The notes beneath the pieces were generated by a model. That model made no database searches, was not told the origin of the DNA, and saw only the letters and a list, made by a program, of their open reading frames with translations. A program made the position numbers and the translations under genes. A DNA stretch of 64,000 bases from NCBI GenBank assembly GCA_963716135.1, contig OY970289.1, forward strand, positions 2,728,001 to 2,792,000. Direction: 5' to 3'. Positions 29,346 through 38,019 of the stretch are shown here, in pieces. The stretch comes from CAVRAW01 sp963716135. GTDB taxonomy: Bacteria; Planctomycetota; Planctomycetia; Pirellulales; JADZDJ01. How positions within the stretch are numbered: the stretch's first letter is position 1; each line of letters begins with the position of its first letter.

Positions 29346-31175
29346 GTGAGATTGCCAATCGTCTGCAGTGTGTTGCTACTTGTCTTTGTCATGGTGAATG
29401 CAGGCTTTGCCAGCAACTTGGCTTTGTACACGACCGGCCCCGGTCCAACTGCGGATAGTCCAGTCAATCAGGGTTGGACGCGATCGCCCGATTATGTCAC
29501 TGGTAGTCAGTCGGTGGACCCGCCCCCCGGCACTACATTGCCTCCCGAAACCGGTTCGTTTGAAGCTTCGAATTCGGGTCCTCCGCTCTCCTGGGAGATG
29601 TTGGATGTGGCAGATAACGGAAACGACGCCGATGGTATGAAATCGGCAGCGACATTTTACTACCAGAACATCGGTGATCAATCTGCCAACAACTGGGTCT
29701 ACTCAATTACGTGGGCGGTGCAAGGTGATGGAGCCGCTACCGGACCAACTGGATTCAGCGGCCGAACTCAACAGCAAAATTCAATTCAATACCAGGCTCC
29801 CTATTTCAATGGAAGCACTACGCGCTTTAAGGTCTGGGATGTCGAGTTGGCGGTCCACGATAACGGCGATGGCACTTTTAATTTGAACGCATTGGGCCGC
29901 AAGGCGATCAACGGCGCGCCGAACTCGTCGCAAGGCGTATATCAGACATTGTTAAGTCATGTCAGTCAATCAATCGCACAAGCCTTCTATACGTATGAGA
30001 TGCGCTATGATGCGACGAGCGGTTTCGCTTCGCTGTACTTCGATTCTGGTTCTGGGTTGGCTGCAACCTCGGTAACTAACTTCGTGCTTGATACGGGCGC
30101 TGTCCCTCAAGGTATCCGTAGCTTGACTGATTTTGATGTGGGATTCGGATCCTATACCGAGCTCGGTGCTGGCCACGTATTCGTTCAGGGCGCACAGTTC
30201 AGCGTCGTTCCTGAACCGTCGGCTATCGTTTTGGCCGCATTAGGTGGGTTTGGCTGCCTGTTTGGGGTTCGAGGAAGAAATTTTCGATTCGGCCGTAAAT
30301 CTCGACGAAGGGGCTTTACCTTGGTGGAACTCTTGGTAGTAATTGCCATCATTAGCACTCTAATTGCGCTTTTACTGCCCGCGGTTCAATCTGCCCGTGA
30401 AGCCGCACGCCGAACGCAGTGTCAAAACAACGAAAAAGGGATCGCGCTTGCAACGCTGAACTATGTCACTGCAAAAAAATATTTGCCTCCATGTGCAAAT
30501 TACGTTGGCAACGTTTATGGAACCATCTTGTATTATCTGTGTCCGTATTTTGAGGAACAAGCCGTAAGGGATCTTCCGCGCATCGCCAGCGGCCAAGCCT
30601 TTGCAGGGACGTATGGTGATACGATTGGTCGAATGCGCATCGGCTTGTTTCAGTGCCCGTCAGACGGAAGCGATCCGCCAAAGGCAAGTGCTGTTTTAGG
30701 TTGGGCCCCTGGGAACTATCCGCCAAACTACGAAGCTTTCGGCAACAAGAAAAACGGTACGATGAAAGTTACCGATTGGAAAGACGGATCATCCAAGACG
30801 GTGTTGTTCGGTGAGCGATATTTCTCATGCAAATCTAAGACCTACCCGACGGCGAGTACAGATAAGGTTGATGGGGGTGGGGTGTGGAACAATCCAAAAC
30901 AAGAATGGGGCGCCTATTACCGCCGAACGTGGGACTCTAAAGGCGATGGAGTGATCGACATTGATAATACAAGTCTCGTGTTTCAGGTTGCGCCGCAGTC
31001 AGAACAAGAATGCGACCCGTACTTATATAACACGCCGCATGCCTCAGGCATGAACGTTTCCCTTGGCGACGGTGGCGTACATTTTTTGAATGGCACGAAT
31101 TTCGATAAAAAACTTTGGGGGCAACTTATCAATCCGAGCGATGGAGAGGTCATGATGAACAGCGATTGGCAATGA
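29346..31175 (+). CDS. PEP-CTERM protein fused in frame to a prepilin-type DUF1559 protein
   Basis: A 609-aa frame combining two normally separate proteins. The GTG at 29346 follows GGAGGG by 7 bases and starts a clean signal peptide (RLPIVCSVLLLVFVMVNAGFA); the ATG at 29295 would bury it. Residues about 25-285 are paralogous to the 637-aa protein at 26059. A PEP-CTERM signal begins at residue 288 (VPEPSAIVLAALGGFGCLF, then an Arg/Lys-rich stretch). It runs straight into a type IV prepilin signal with G323-F324 (GFTLVELLVVIAIIS) and a complete DUF1559 domain ending with HASGMNVSLGDGGVHF. No start codon or stop separates them. The two sorting signals are topologically compatible (see findings). 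Alternatives are a recent stop-codon loss or an undetected frame error. Confidence 0.85.
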   Translation: MRLPIVCSVLLLVFVMVNAGFASNLALYTTGPGPTADSPVNQGWTRSPDYVTGSQSVDPPPGTTLPPETGSFEASNSGPPLSWEMLDVADNGNDADGMKSAATFYYQNIGDQSANNWVYSITWAVQGDGAATGPTGFSGRTQQQNSIQYQAPYFNGSTTRFKVWDVELAVHDNGDGTFNLNALGRKAINGAPNSSQGVYQTLLSHVSQSIAQAFYTYEMRYDATSGFASLYFDSGSGLAATSVTNFVLDTGAVPQGIRSLTDFDVGFGSYTELGAGHVFVQGAQFSVVPEPSAIVLAALGGFGCLFGVRGRNFRFGRKSRRRGFTLVELLVVIAIISTLIALLLPAVQSAREAARRTQCQNNEKGIALATLNYVTAKKYLPPCANYVGNVYGTILYYLCPYFEEQAVRDLPRIASGQAFAGTYGDTIGRMRIGLFQCPSDGSDPPKASAVLGWAPGNYPPNYEAFGNKKNGTMKVTDWKDGSSKTVLFGERYFSCKSKTYPTASTDKVDGGGVWNNPKQEWGAYYRRTWDSKGDGVIDIDNTSLVFQVAPQSEQECDPYLYNTPHASGMNVSLGDGGVHFLNGTNFDKKLWGQLINPSDGEVMMNSDWQ

Positions 31176-31264
31176 CGCATCAGATTTCAGATGCTCGATG
31201 ACGCCACATTGCATCTTTTCATCCGTTTCTTGCATTGTTTTCTAATCATCCGCGCCTTGTACCA

Positions 31265-32302
31265 ATGCGAATCGACTATCACCCCAAGCTTGATTTCGAC
31301 GACGTCCTTATCCGACCAAAGCGATCCGAAGCTATAAGTCGCTCAGCAATCGAAATTGAGCGGGAATATCACTTTCTCAATAGCTGCGCTCATTGGAAAG
31401 GCATTCCGCTGGCGGCAGCAAACATGGACACCGTCGGGACAATTCGCATGGCAGAAGCACTCGCGCCGCTAATGATGACATGCTTACACAAATATCATGA
31501 GGTCGAGGCGCTGATTGATTTCTTTCAAGACGAGGAAATGTGCAATTGCGTTTTTCTAACTCTTGGCATCAAGGAGGACGACGTTAGCAGATTGCGGATG
31601 CTAAAGAATCGATCGAACCTTCGATTCGTTTGCGTCGATGTTGCGAACGGCTATACGAAGTATTTTGTAGACCAATTGCAGCGACTCAGGGAAGAATTTC
31701 CATCCATGACGATTATGGCTGGCAACGTCGCAACGCCAGAGATGGTTCAAGAACTGCTGATCACGGGTGCTGCTGACATCGTGAAGATTGGAATTGGGTC
31801 CGGCAGCGTCTGCACCACGCGAATGATCACTGCGATCGGTTATCCGCAGCTCTCTGCCATCATCGAATGTGCCGATGCGGCGCATGGATTACGTGGTCAT
31901 GTATGTGCCGATGGTGGCTGCAGAATGCCAGGTGATGTAGTGAAAGCATTCGCGGCCGGGGCGGATTTTGTCATGTTAGGCGGCATGCTCGCGGGTCACG
32001 ACGAATGCGAAGGCGAATGGAATGAAGATAACGGAAAACGTCTGAATATGAAGTTCTATGGAATGGCAAGCAGAACAGCATTGGATCGATATTCGGGAGG
32101 CCGAATGGGATATCGTGCCTCGGAAGGAACCGAAGTCCTGGTGGAATACAAAGGAGCCGTGAGAGACACGATTCAGGAGATCACTGGTGGAATTCGCAGT
32201 GCATGCGCGTACGTCGGAGCATCGCACTTAAAAGAATTGTCGAAATGTACAACCTTTGTGGTATGCAACCGTACCCATCCCGAAGCGTTGTGCGATTATT
32301 AA
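31265..32302 (+). CDS. guaC: GMP reductase
   Basis: NADPH-dependent deamination of GMP to IMP in purine salvage. The 345-aa product has the family start (LDFDDVLIRPKRS), the NMDTVGT segment, the catalytic loop GSGSVCTTR with Cys183 (close to the position in Escherichia coli GuaC), CADGGCRMPGDV and the C-terminal GGIRSACAYVGASHLKEL. The conserved N-terminus begins MRIDYHPKLD at 31265, which is preferred to an ATG 30 bases upstream. No CBS domains are present, in line with GMP reductase rather than IMP dehydrogenase. The exported nuclease gene starts 13 bases after the stop, suggesting a shared transcript for nucleic-acid breakdown and purine salvage. Confidence 0.92.
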   Translation: MRIDYHPKLDFDDVLIRPKRSEAISRSAIEIEREYHFLNSCAHWKGIPLAAANMDTVGTIRMAEALAPLMMTCLHKYHEVEALIDFFQDEEMCNCVFLTLGIKEDDVSRLRMLKNRSNLRFVCVDVANGYTKYFVDQLQRLREEFPSMTIMAGNVATPEMVQELLITGAADIVKIGIGSGSVCTTRMITAIGYPQLSAIIECADAAHGLRGHVCADGGCRMPGDVVKAFAAGADFVMLGGMLAGHDECEGEWNEDNGKRLNMKFYGMASRTALDRYSGGRMGYRASEGTEVLVEYKGAVRDTIQEITGGIRSACAYVGASHLKELSKCTTFVVCNRTHPEALCDY

Positions 32303-32315
32303 TCTTCTCAGTCAT

Positions 32316-35300
32316 ATGATTTTCTCCGGCCGGCCCAAGAACGCGCATGCCATTGCCTCGGTTTTAACTTGCAGCAGCCTAGCCATGATGGCTATCTCTT
32401 TTATCGGTTGCGCTGCTGATCCAATTTTTGCTGACGAAACTTCTTCCGAGAAAATCACGGCCAGTGACCAGCAAGGCGGCCATACGGCCGTGCCAGTCGG
32501 TGCACAAAAAAATCTCCGCAACATTGGCGCAATGTGCGTTGATTCTCAACACGCAGTAGCCGAGGCTCGTCTGCCTATAGTCTTCCAAGACAAGCTGTAT
32601 TTCATGGGCACCGACCCAGATCATGGACGTGAGTTGTTTTCCTACGATGGGTCAGAAATTAAGTTGGTGGCAGACATCAATCCTGGCACTGCCAGTAGTT
32701 TCCCAAGCGAGTTTTTCGTTTGGAAGGAAAAGAATCAATTGCTATTTCGCGCTGATGACGGTGTCCATGGAAAGGAGTTGTTTGGATTCGATGGCCACAA
32801 AATTTGGTTGATCGACGACCTCTGGCAGGGTTCTTCCTTTAACACCCACAGTTCGCAGGTAGAGCCCAGCAATGGAAATCCAAGCGAACTGTTCGAAGAT
32901 GGAGGCAAAGTGTTCTTTTGTGGAAGGACAAAAAGCCACCCTCGGATCGGCGATGTCGGCGCCGAGCTTTTTTATTACGACGGCAAGTCGATTCAACTTG
33001 CCAGAGACATCAACCCAGGCCCTGCCGATTCGCACTGCGCTTACTTTACACCGCTGAACGGCGGCTTCGTATTTGTCGCCGCTCAAGAGAAAACAGGAAG
33101 AGAGCTGTTCTGGATCGACAAGCTGCTGGGCGAGAGCGAGCCCCGATTGATCGCGGATATCAATCCAGGAACAGCGAATTCCAATCCTGCATGGCTCACG
33201 ACGTTCAAAGGCAGCATATATTTTCTTGCCGACGACGGACAACATGGTCGCGAGTTGCATCGAACAGATGGAGAAACGGAAGAATTGGTGGCGGACATCA
33301 ATCCTGGGCCGGAAAATAGCTTTGCCAGTGACTTTTTCGTCTACCGCGATGAACTAATTTTTCGAGCAAACGACGGCAAGCACGGCTCGGAACTTTTTCG
33401 ATGCGACGGCAAAGAGGTCGAGATGGTTGCCGATATTTGGCCTGGCCCACAGGGTTCGGAACCGAGCCAATTCTTTGAATTCGATGGGTTGTTGTATTTC
33501 GCTGCCAACGGTGGTCCTCCGTACGGACGTGAGCTGTACTGTTATGATGGCAAAGAGGTCAAGTTGGCGTTGGATATTAACCCCGGACCTGGCGATGGGA
33601 CGCCGCCCGATTGCGACGTCCACAAAGGCCATCGCGGGAATTGCAGCGGTATCCCGAGTGATTTTGTCGTGTTCCACGATGAATTGTACTTCGTCGCGGA
33701 TGGCGGTCAGCATGGCCGGCAGTTAATGAAGCTCACCTATCCCATTTCGCAAATCCAAGGCAGAGAATTGTGCTCACCTTTCAAAGGCCGAAGAATAACT
33801 GTCGAAGGTATCGTTACTGCCGTTGGTTTCAATCAATTTTGGATGCAAGACGCAACGGGTGACGCCGACGACGAGACATCGGATGCCATTCTAGTGGATG
33901 TCGGACTTCCTCCTGCGGTTACAGTTGGGGACAAAGTTGCGGTAAGTGGCCGTGTGGTCAACGAAGCTCGACGCAAAGGTGACCTGGCTGACAATCGCAT
34001 CATTGAACCACAGATCGCACGATTGTCTTCCGGAAATGAATTACCTGCCGCAGTGTGCATCGGTGGCAATGGCCGCTTACCACCCACCGAGTGTGTCGCG
34101 GATGCAAAGCCTGCTTGGGAAAGCGCAAAGTTGAACGAGAAGTCGGAATATATTAGGCGGCTTGACCCAAAGAAGAACGGGCGCGACTTCTGGAGGTCGC
34201 TCGAATCGATGAGGGTGCGATTGATTGAGCCCGTAGCAGTTTCCGGCACGAATCGGTTTCACGAGAACTTCGTCGTAGTGGATCGGGGGAAAACCGCAAC
34301 AGGACTGTCGTCTCGCGGCAATCTGAATCTGACGCAGGACGACTTGCAACCGGAAGTGATTCCTGTGCATGTCGATCAGTACGTTCTGCGCGACTTCGCC
34401 GCTCCAAAAATGAATACGCGTGATTGTTCAACAGCTATCACGGGCGTTGTGCGTTACGAATACGGGCGCTACGAGGTTGTGCCCACGCAGCCATTCTCAA
34501 CCCAAGCCGGCGGAATTGAACCGATGGTGTCGTCGCTCACGCCTGCCGAAAATGCGCTCATGGTAGCAACCTATAACGTATTCTTGCTGCATCCGAATGT
34601 CGAAGACCGCGCCAAGGTGCCGCCGGGACTCAAATACTATGACGTGGAAGATGCCGTCGGCGATGGCCGTTATCTCGCGCTGGTGCGCCAGATTGTGAAG
34701 TACCTTCATTCACCCGACATCATTGGCTTACAAGAGCTGCAGGACAGCGATGGTTGCGAGCTAACCGATAATGCAGATGCAACGCAAACCCTGCGTGTCC
34801 TCGCTAAAACGATCGAATCGGCGGGCGGGCCGAAGTACAACTTCATTGTCTCGCCTGGTGTCGTTCCGGCCTATAAGGATCCGCACAGTGGCGAACTTAT
34901 CAGTCCCACAGGCAATTTGCCTGGAAACAATTTGCAAGTGGGTTTGATTTACAATCCTCAACGTGTACAGCTCGTGAATGATTCGGTGCGACTGCTTACT
35001 GATCCCAAGCAGCAAGCTACGGATCCGAACAATCCATTTTGGAGATGTTGCATTCCGCTTTCGGCGACATTTCGGTTTCGCAACCAAGATTTCACGGTTG
35101 TGGTAAATCATTGGGCGCCAAAAGAAGACGCAGTGTGGAGATTTGGTGCCGAGCAACCTTGGATGGCGCTGCAAGATGATCCGCGCGTCAATGCCGGCGT
35201 CGAACGTCGCACTATTGAGGCCGCTGCCGTCGCGAAATGGGCTAAACAAGAAGCTTCCAAAGACCGCGAATTGATTGTCCTCGGCGATTTCAATGAATTC

Positions 35301-35609
35301 GAGTACAATCGTCCGCTGGTTGAACTCGAGCGCCTTGGTGGCTTAACAAATCTAATCAAGCTTCTGCCGCCTTTGGAACGAGGCTCGAGCCGAGGTGACG
35401 GATGCGGCGTCGAATACGACCATGTTTTGGTATCGCCAGGTCTGACAAAGAATGCCGAGATAGAAATAGTCGCGGTCAATGAAGACTTCTGGCAGCACCC
35501 GAGGACTGCCGGCGAATTTGAGCTCGTTGGCGCAAGCGATCATGAGCCTGTTTTGGTTCGTTTGATGTTTTCGCATTCGGATGAAACAAGGGCGGCCAAG
35601 ATACCCTGA
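32316..35609 (+). CDS. Exported ELWxxDGT-repeat endonuclease/exonuclease/phosphatase
   Basis: Large exported nuclease of about 1,097 aa. The N-terminus has a hydrophobic segment ending FIGCAAD, a possible though atypical lipobox. Residues about 70-470 hold seven or eight tandem ELF/ELWxxDG-type repeats (HGRELFSYDGSEIKLVADIN, HGKELFGFDG and similar), probably a beta-propeller. An OB-fold-like domain follows (RRITVEGIVTAVGFNQFWMQ), as in ExeM-type nucleases. The C-terminal catalytic domain from about residue 747 has VATYNVF, GLQELQD, VNHWAPK, LGDFNEFEYN and GASDHEP, covering the expected Asn, Glu, His, Asp and final His residues. Extracellular DNA or RNA digestion for nutrient supply is likely. 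The ATG at 32316 is chosen because the earlier one overlaps guaC. Confidence 0.88.
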   Translation: MIFSGRPKNAHAIASVLTCSSLAMMAISFIGCAADPIFADETSSEKITASDQQGGHTAVPVGAQKNLRNIGAMCVDSQHAVAEARLPIVFQDKLYFMGTDPDHGRELFSYDGSEIKLVADINPGTASSFPSEFFVWKEKNQLLFRADDGVHGKELFGFDGHKIWLIDDLWQGSSFNTHSSQVEPSNGNPSELFEDGGKVFFCGRTKSHPRIGDVGAELFYYDGKSIQLARDINPGPADSHCAYFTPLNGGFVFVAAQEKTGRELFWIDKLLGESEPRLIADINPGTANSNPAWLTTFKGSIYFLADDGQHGRELHRTDGETEELVADINPGPENSFASDFFVYRDELIFRANDGKHGSELFRCDGKEVEMVADIWPGPQGSEPSQFFEFDGLLYFAANGGPPYGRELYCYDGKEVKLALDINPGPGDGTPPDCDVHKGHRGNCSGIPSDFVVFHDELYFVADGGQHGRQLMKLTYPISQIQGRELCSPFKGRRITVEGIVTAVGFNQFWMQDATGDADDETSDAILVDVGLPPAVTVGDKVAVSGRVVNEARRKGDLADNRIIEPQIARLSSGNELPAAVCIGGNGRLPPTECVADAKPAWESAKLNEKSEYIRRLDPKKNGRDFWRSLESMRVRLIEPVAVSGTNRFHENFVVVDRGKTATGLSSRGNLNLTQDDLQPEVIPVHVDQYVLRDFAAPKMNTRDCSTAITGVVRYEYGRYEVVPTQPFSTQAGGIEPMVSSLTPAENALMVATYNVFLLHPNVEDRAKVPPGLKYYDVEDAVGDGRYLALVRQIVKYLHSPDIIGLQELQDSDGCELTDNADATQTLRVLAKTIESAGGPKYNFIVSPGVVPAYKDPHSGELISPTGNLPGNNLQVGLIYNPQRVQLVNDSVRLLTDPKQQATDPNNPFWRCCIPLSATFRFRNQDFTVVVNHWAPKEDAVWRFGAEQPWMALQDDPRVNAGVERRTIEAAAVAKWAKQEASKDRELIVLGDFNEFEYNRPLVELERLGGLTNLIKLLPPLERGSSRGDGCGVEYDHVLVSPGLTKNAEIEIVAVNEDFWQHPRTAGEFELVGASDHEPVLVRLMFSHSDETRAAKIP

Positions 35610-35976
35610 AGTGAACGTCGTCATCGGCAACAGATATTCGATTTCCGAGCGGATTGCTCAGATCGAGAGATTCAACGGTGGGGTGAAAACGCGATCCAAT
35701 AATGGACCCTGGGTAAAGGGTATTCATCGGCCCAGCATTTGCCACTCGGAATGGCCAGGTAGCAGACTGGCGGGGCAGTTCGTTGGGGATTTCGGTTGCA
35801 CTTGGCTTTCGTCACTTTTTGTAACATATTATTGAGGGCGCGCTGCCGCGTTACATACCCTGAGCACTCGCTAAAAACGATTTAAAGTGTTTGAACACGA
35901 GTCTGCCGATTCGTGATGCATTCGTTGCGCGGATCGACGTGTTCAAAGGACTTATTGGCGAACGGATCAACTTGCG
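35610..35976. other. Intergenic region before the GntR/ABC operon
   Basis: About 370 bases. A weak frame at 35581-35835 overlaps the nuclease gene and has no recognisable content. The AT-rich stretch around 35795-35835 (CTTTTTGTAACATATTATTG) is the likely promoter region of the regulator gene, but no confident -35 box was assigned. Confidence 0.45.
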
Positions 35977-36384
35977 ATGCAGTTTCAAATTGATCCCGCA
36001 AACCATGAACCGATTTATCGACAATTGATAATGCAAGTGCGCGAGGCGGTTGCGCAAGCGGAATTGGTTCCTGGTGATCGCTTGCCTTCGCTAAGGGAAC
36101 TATCACGCACTTTAGTTGTCAACCCAAACACTATCGCGCGCGCCTATTCCGAACTTGAGCGTGATGGGATTCTGAATTCGCGACCAGGTCTCGGAGTATT
36201 TGTTGCGGAACCCAAAACTGAGCTTCGGAAGAAGGTGTGCCGAGATAAGCTGATATTCAACATAGATCAGGTACTTACGGAAGCAGTGCATTTCGGCTTT
36301 AGTTGGGATGAAGTTCAATCCCTGTTACAAGAACGGGCCGACCGATTCCAATGGAATATTAACCGTGCTATTGATCAGAAGTGA
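35977..36384 (+). CDS. GntR-family (YtrA-type) transcriptional regulator
   Basis: Short GntR regulator of 135 aa. The N-terminal winged helix-turn-helix is clear (PIYRQLIMQVREAVAQAELV, GDRLPSLRELS, NPNTIARAYSELERDGIL). The effector part is very short, as in the YtrA subfamily, which typically represses an adjacent ABC transporter operon. Its stop overlaps the GTG start of the ATPase gene, so regulator and transporter are one operon, probably under autoregulation. Confidence 0.92.
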   Translation: MQFQIDPANHEPIYRQLIMQVREAVAQAELVPGDRLPSLRELSRTLVVNPNTIARAYSELERDGILNSRPGLGVFVAEPKTELRKKVCRDKLIFNIDQVLTEAVHFGFSWDEVQSLLQERADRFQWNINRAIDQK

Positions 36385-37325
36385 TACAGTCAACCTTTGA
36401 ACAAATTGAAGCGCCGAAAGTGACAGTCGATGCCATCGTCACGCATCAGTTGAGGAAAGTCTATGATGGCCGCCCCGTTGTAGATTCTCTCGACCTTCGT
36501 ATTCCCGCGGGCAACGTATATGGGCTGCTCGGACGCAACGGCGCAGGCAAATCCACTACTATCCGGATGCTGACGGGGCTCATTCAACCTAGTAGCGGTT
36601 CTGCGGAGTTATTTGGTGAACCAGTCGATCGGCTGCGCTCGGAAACCATCGCCAAAATCGCGTACATCGCTGAAGGCCACCCGCTTTACGATTGGATGAC
36701 TATCGGCGAAGTAATTCGGTTTACCAAGTCATTTTATGAGCGATGGAATTCCGAAATTCTCGATCAAATTCTGGATCACTTTAAACTGCCGCAGTCAAAA
36801 AAGCTCCGTCAACTTTCCAAAGGCCAGCAATCTCAAATATCACTAGCATTGGCGGTCGCGCCCGAGCCCGAGTTGCTCATCTTGGACGACCCCACCGTCG
36901 GCTTGGATTCCGTCTTTCGGCTCGATTTCTTGGAGTCCCTGGTTCAGTTCCTCGAAAACCGGGAACGCACCATCTTATTCACCTCGCATATTCTCCGCGA
37001 TGTGGATCGCATCGCCGATCGCATCGGGATCTTGGTGGACGGAGTGCTACGTGTCGACTGCACGCCGGAAACGTTTCGCAATTCCATTCGAAAGATTCTG
37101 CTCTCGTTCAGGAGTCACATTCCAGAGTGTCCTCGGTTTCCCGGCTTGGTAAGTTGCCGTCAGGTCGGAGGTTTGATCGAGCTCATCACCGTGGGATATG
37201 ACGACGAACAACGCCGCTTCATAGAATCTTTGGAACCGAAACATATTGACGTGATCGAATTGAGCATCGAAGACGCATTTATTGAATATACTCGCGGGCC
37301 GAAACGATCTTTACCCACTACTTAA
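36381..37325 (+). CDS. ABC transporter ATP-binding protein
   Basis: Nucleotide-binding subunit of 314 aa. Walker A GRNGAGKST is at residues 51-59, the signature LSKGQQ at 145-150, Walker B LLILDD at 165-170 with the following DPTVGLD, and a switch His in FTSHIL. The C-terminal extension after about residue 220 is usual in export-type ABC-2 systems. The GTG start overlaps the upstream regulator stop (GTGA). Works with the permease that begins 3 bases downstream. The cargo is unknown; YtrA-linked ABC systems often respond to cell-wall antibiotics. Confidence 0.95.
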   Translation: MIQSTFEQIEAPKVTVDAIVTHQLRKVYDGRPVVDSLDLRIPAGNVYGLLGRNGAGKSTTIRMLTGLIQPSSGSAELFGEPVDRLRSETIAKIAYIAEGHPLYDWMTIGEVIRFTKSFYERWNSEILDQILDHFKLPQSKKLRQLSKGQQSQISLALAVAPEPELLILDDPTVGLDSVFRLDFLESLVQFLENRERTILFTSHILRDVDRIADRIGILVDGVLRVDCTPETFRNSIRKILLSFRSHIPECPRFPGLVSCRQVGGLIELITVGYDDEQRRFIESLEPKHIDVIELSIEDAFIEYTRGPKRSLPTT

Positions 37326-37328
37326 AGG

Positions 37329-38003
37329 ATGCGCGTGATGCTTCAGGCCCTGACCTGGAAAGAAATACGCGAGTGTACTGGAGTTCTCGCTGTCGCTTTG
37401 CTGGCGTCCGTTTGGTTGCTGGCAAATCAGATTGCGCTGCCGATCAATCCGCTCTCGCCTCCGCGTATGCGAAACACCGTGCCCTTCATAAGCGACGAAT
37501 TCTACACATATTTTGTACTCCTTTTTTCCAGCATGAGCATCATCTTGGCACTCCGCCAGTCCGCCTGGGAGATCGGGCATCGCACTTTTGATTTCTTGTT
37601 GTTCCGTCCAATTACGCGCGACAATCTGTTTGCGATCAAAATTGCCTTGGGAATTGGAATCGTCTTGCTCACCAGCGGAATCCCAATCTTGATATACTCA
37701 TTTTGGGCGGCGTTGCCTGGCGATACGCCAACGCCTTTTGTATGGTCAATGACAGCGCCCACTTGGTTCTATTGCCTCTCGCTTCCGACAATTTATCTGG
37801 GCGCATTTTTATCTGGCATTCGACCCGGACATTGGTTTGGCACCCGCTTGCTTCCTTTGGTCTCCGCCGCGGCAATTGTCATCATATGTACGCAGTTTCT
37901 GCTCTACGTGTGGGGCTATTCGGCTTGCTGTGTATTGCTAGTGCTGGTCGACTACGCGCTTTTCAGAACGATTGTTTACTTCGCCTACACGCGCGACTAC
38001 TAG
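37329..38003 (+). CDS. ABC-2 type permease
   Basis: Hydrophobic membrane protein of 224 aa with about six transmembrane segments (for example VLAVALLASVWLLANQIAL, YFVLLFSSMSIILAL, IALGIGIVLLTSGIPILIY, LLPLVSAAAIVIICTQFLLY). It directly follows the ATPase gene. The core FDFLLFRPITRDNLFAIKI resembles the cytoplasmic coupling region of ABC-2 permeases. Substrate unknown. Confidence 0.8.
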   Translation: MRVMLQALTWKEIRECTGVLAVALLASVWLLANQIALPINPLSPPRMRNTVPFISDEFYTYFVLLFSSMSIILALRQSAWEIGHRTFDFLLFRPITRDNLFAIKIALGIGIVLLTSGIPILIYSFWAALPGDTPTPFVWSMTAPTWFYCLSLPTIYLGAFLSGIRPGHWFGTRLLPLVSAAAIVIICTQFLLYVWGYSACCVLLVLVDYALFRTIVYFAYTRDY

Positions 38004-38019
38004 TATTGAGTGGTGAAAA

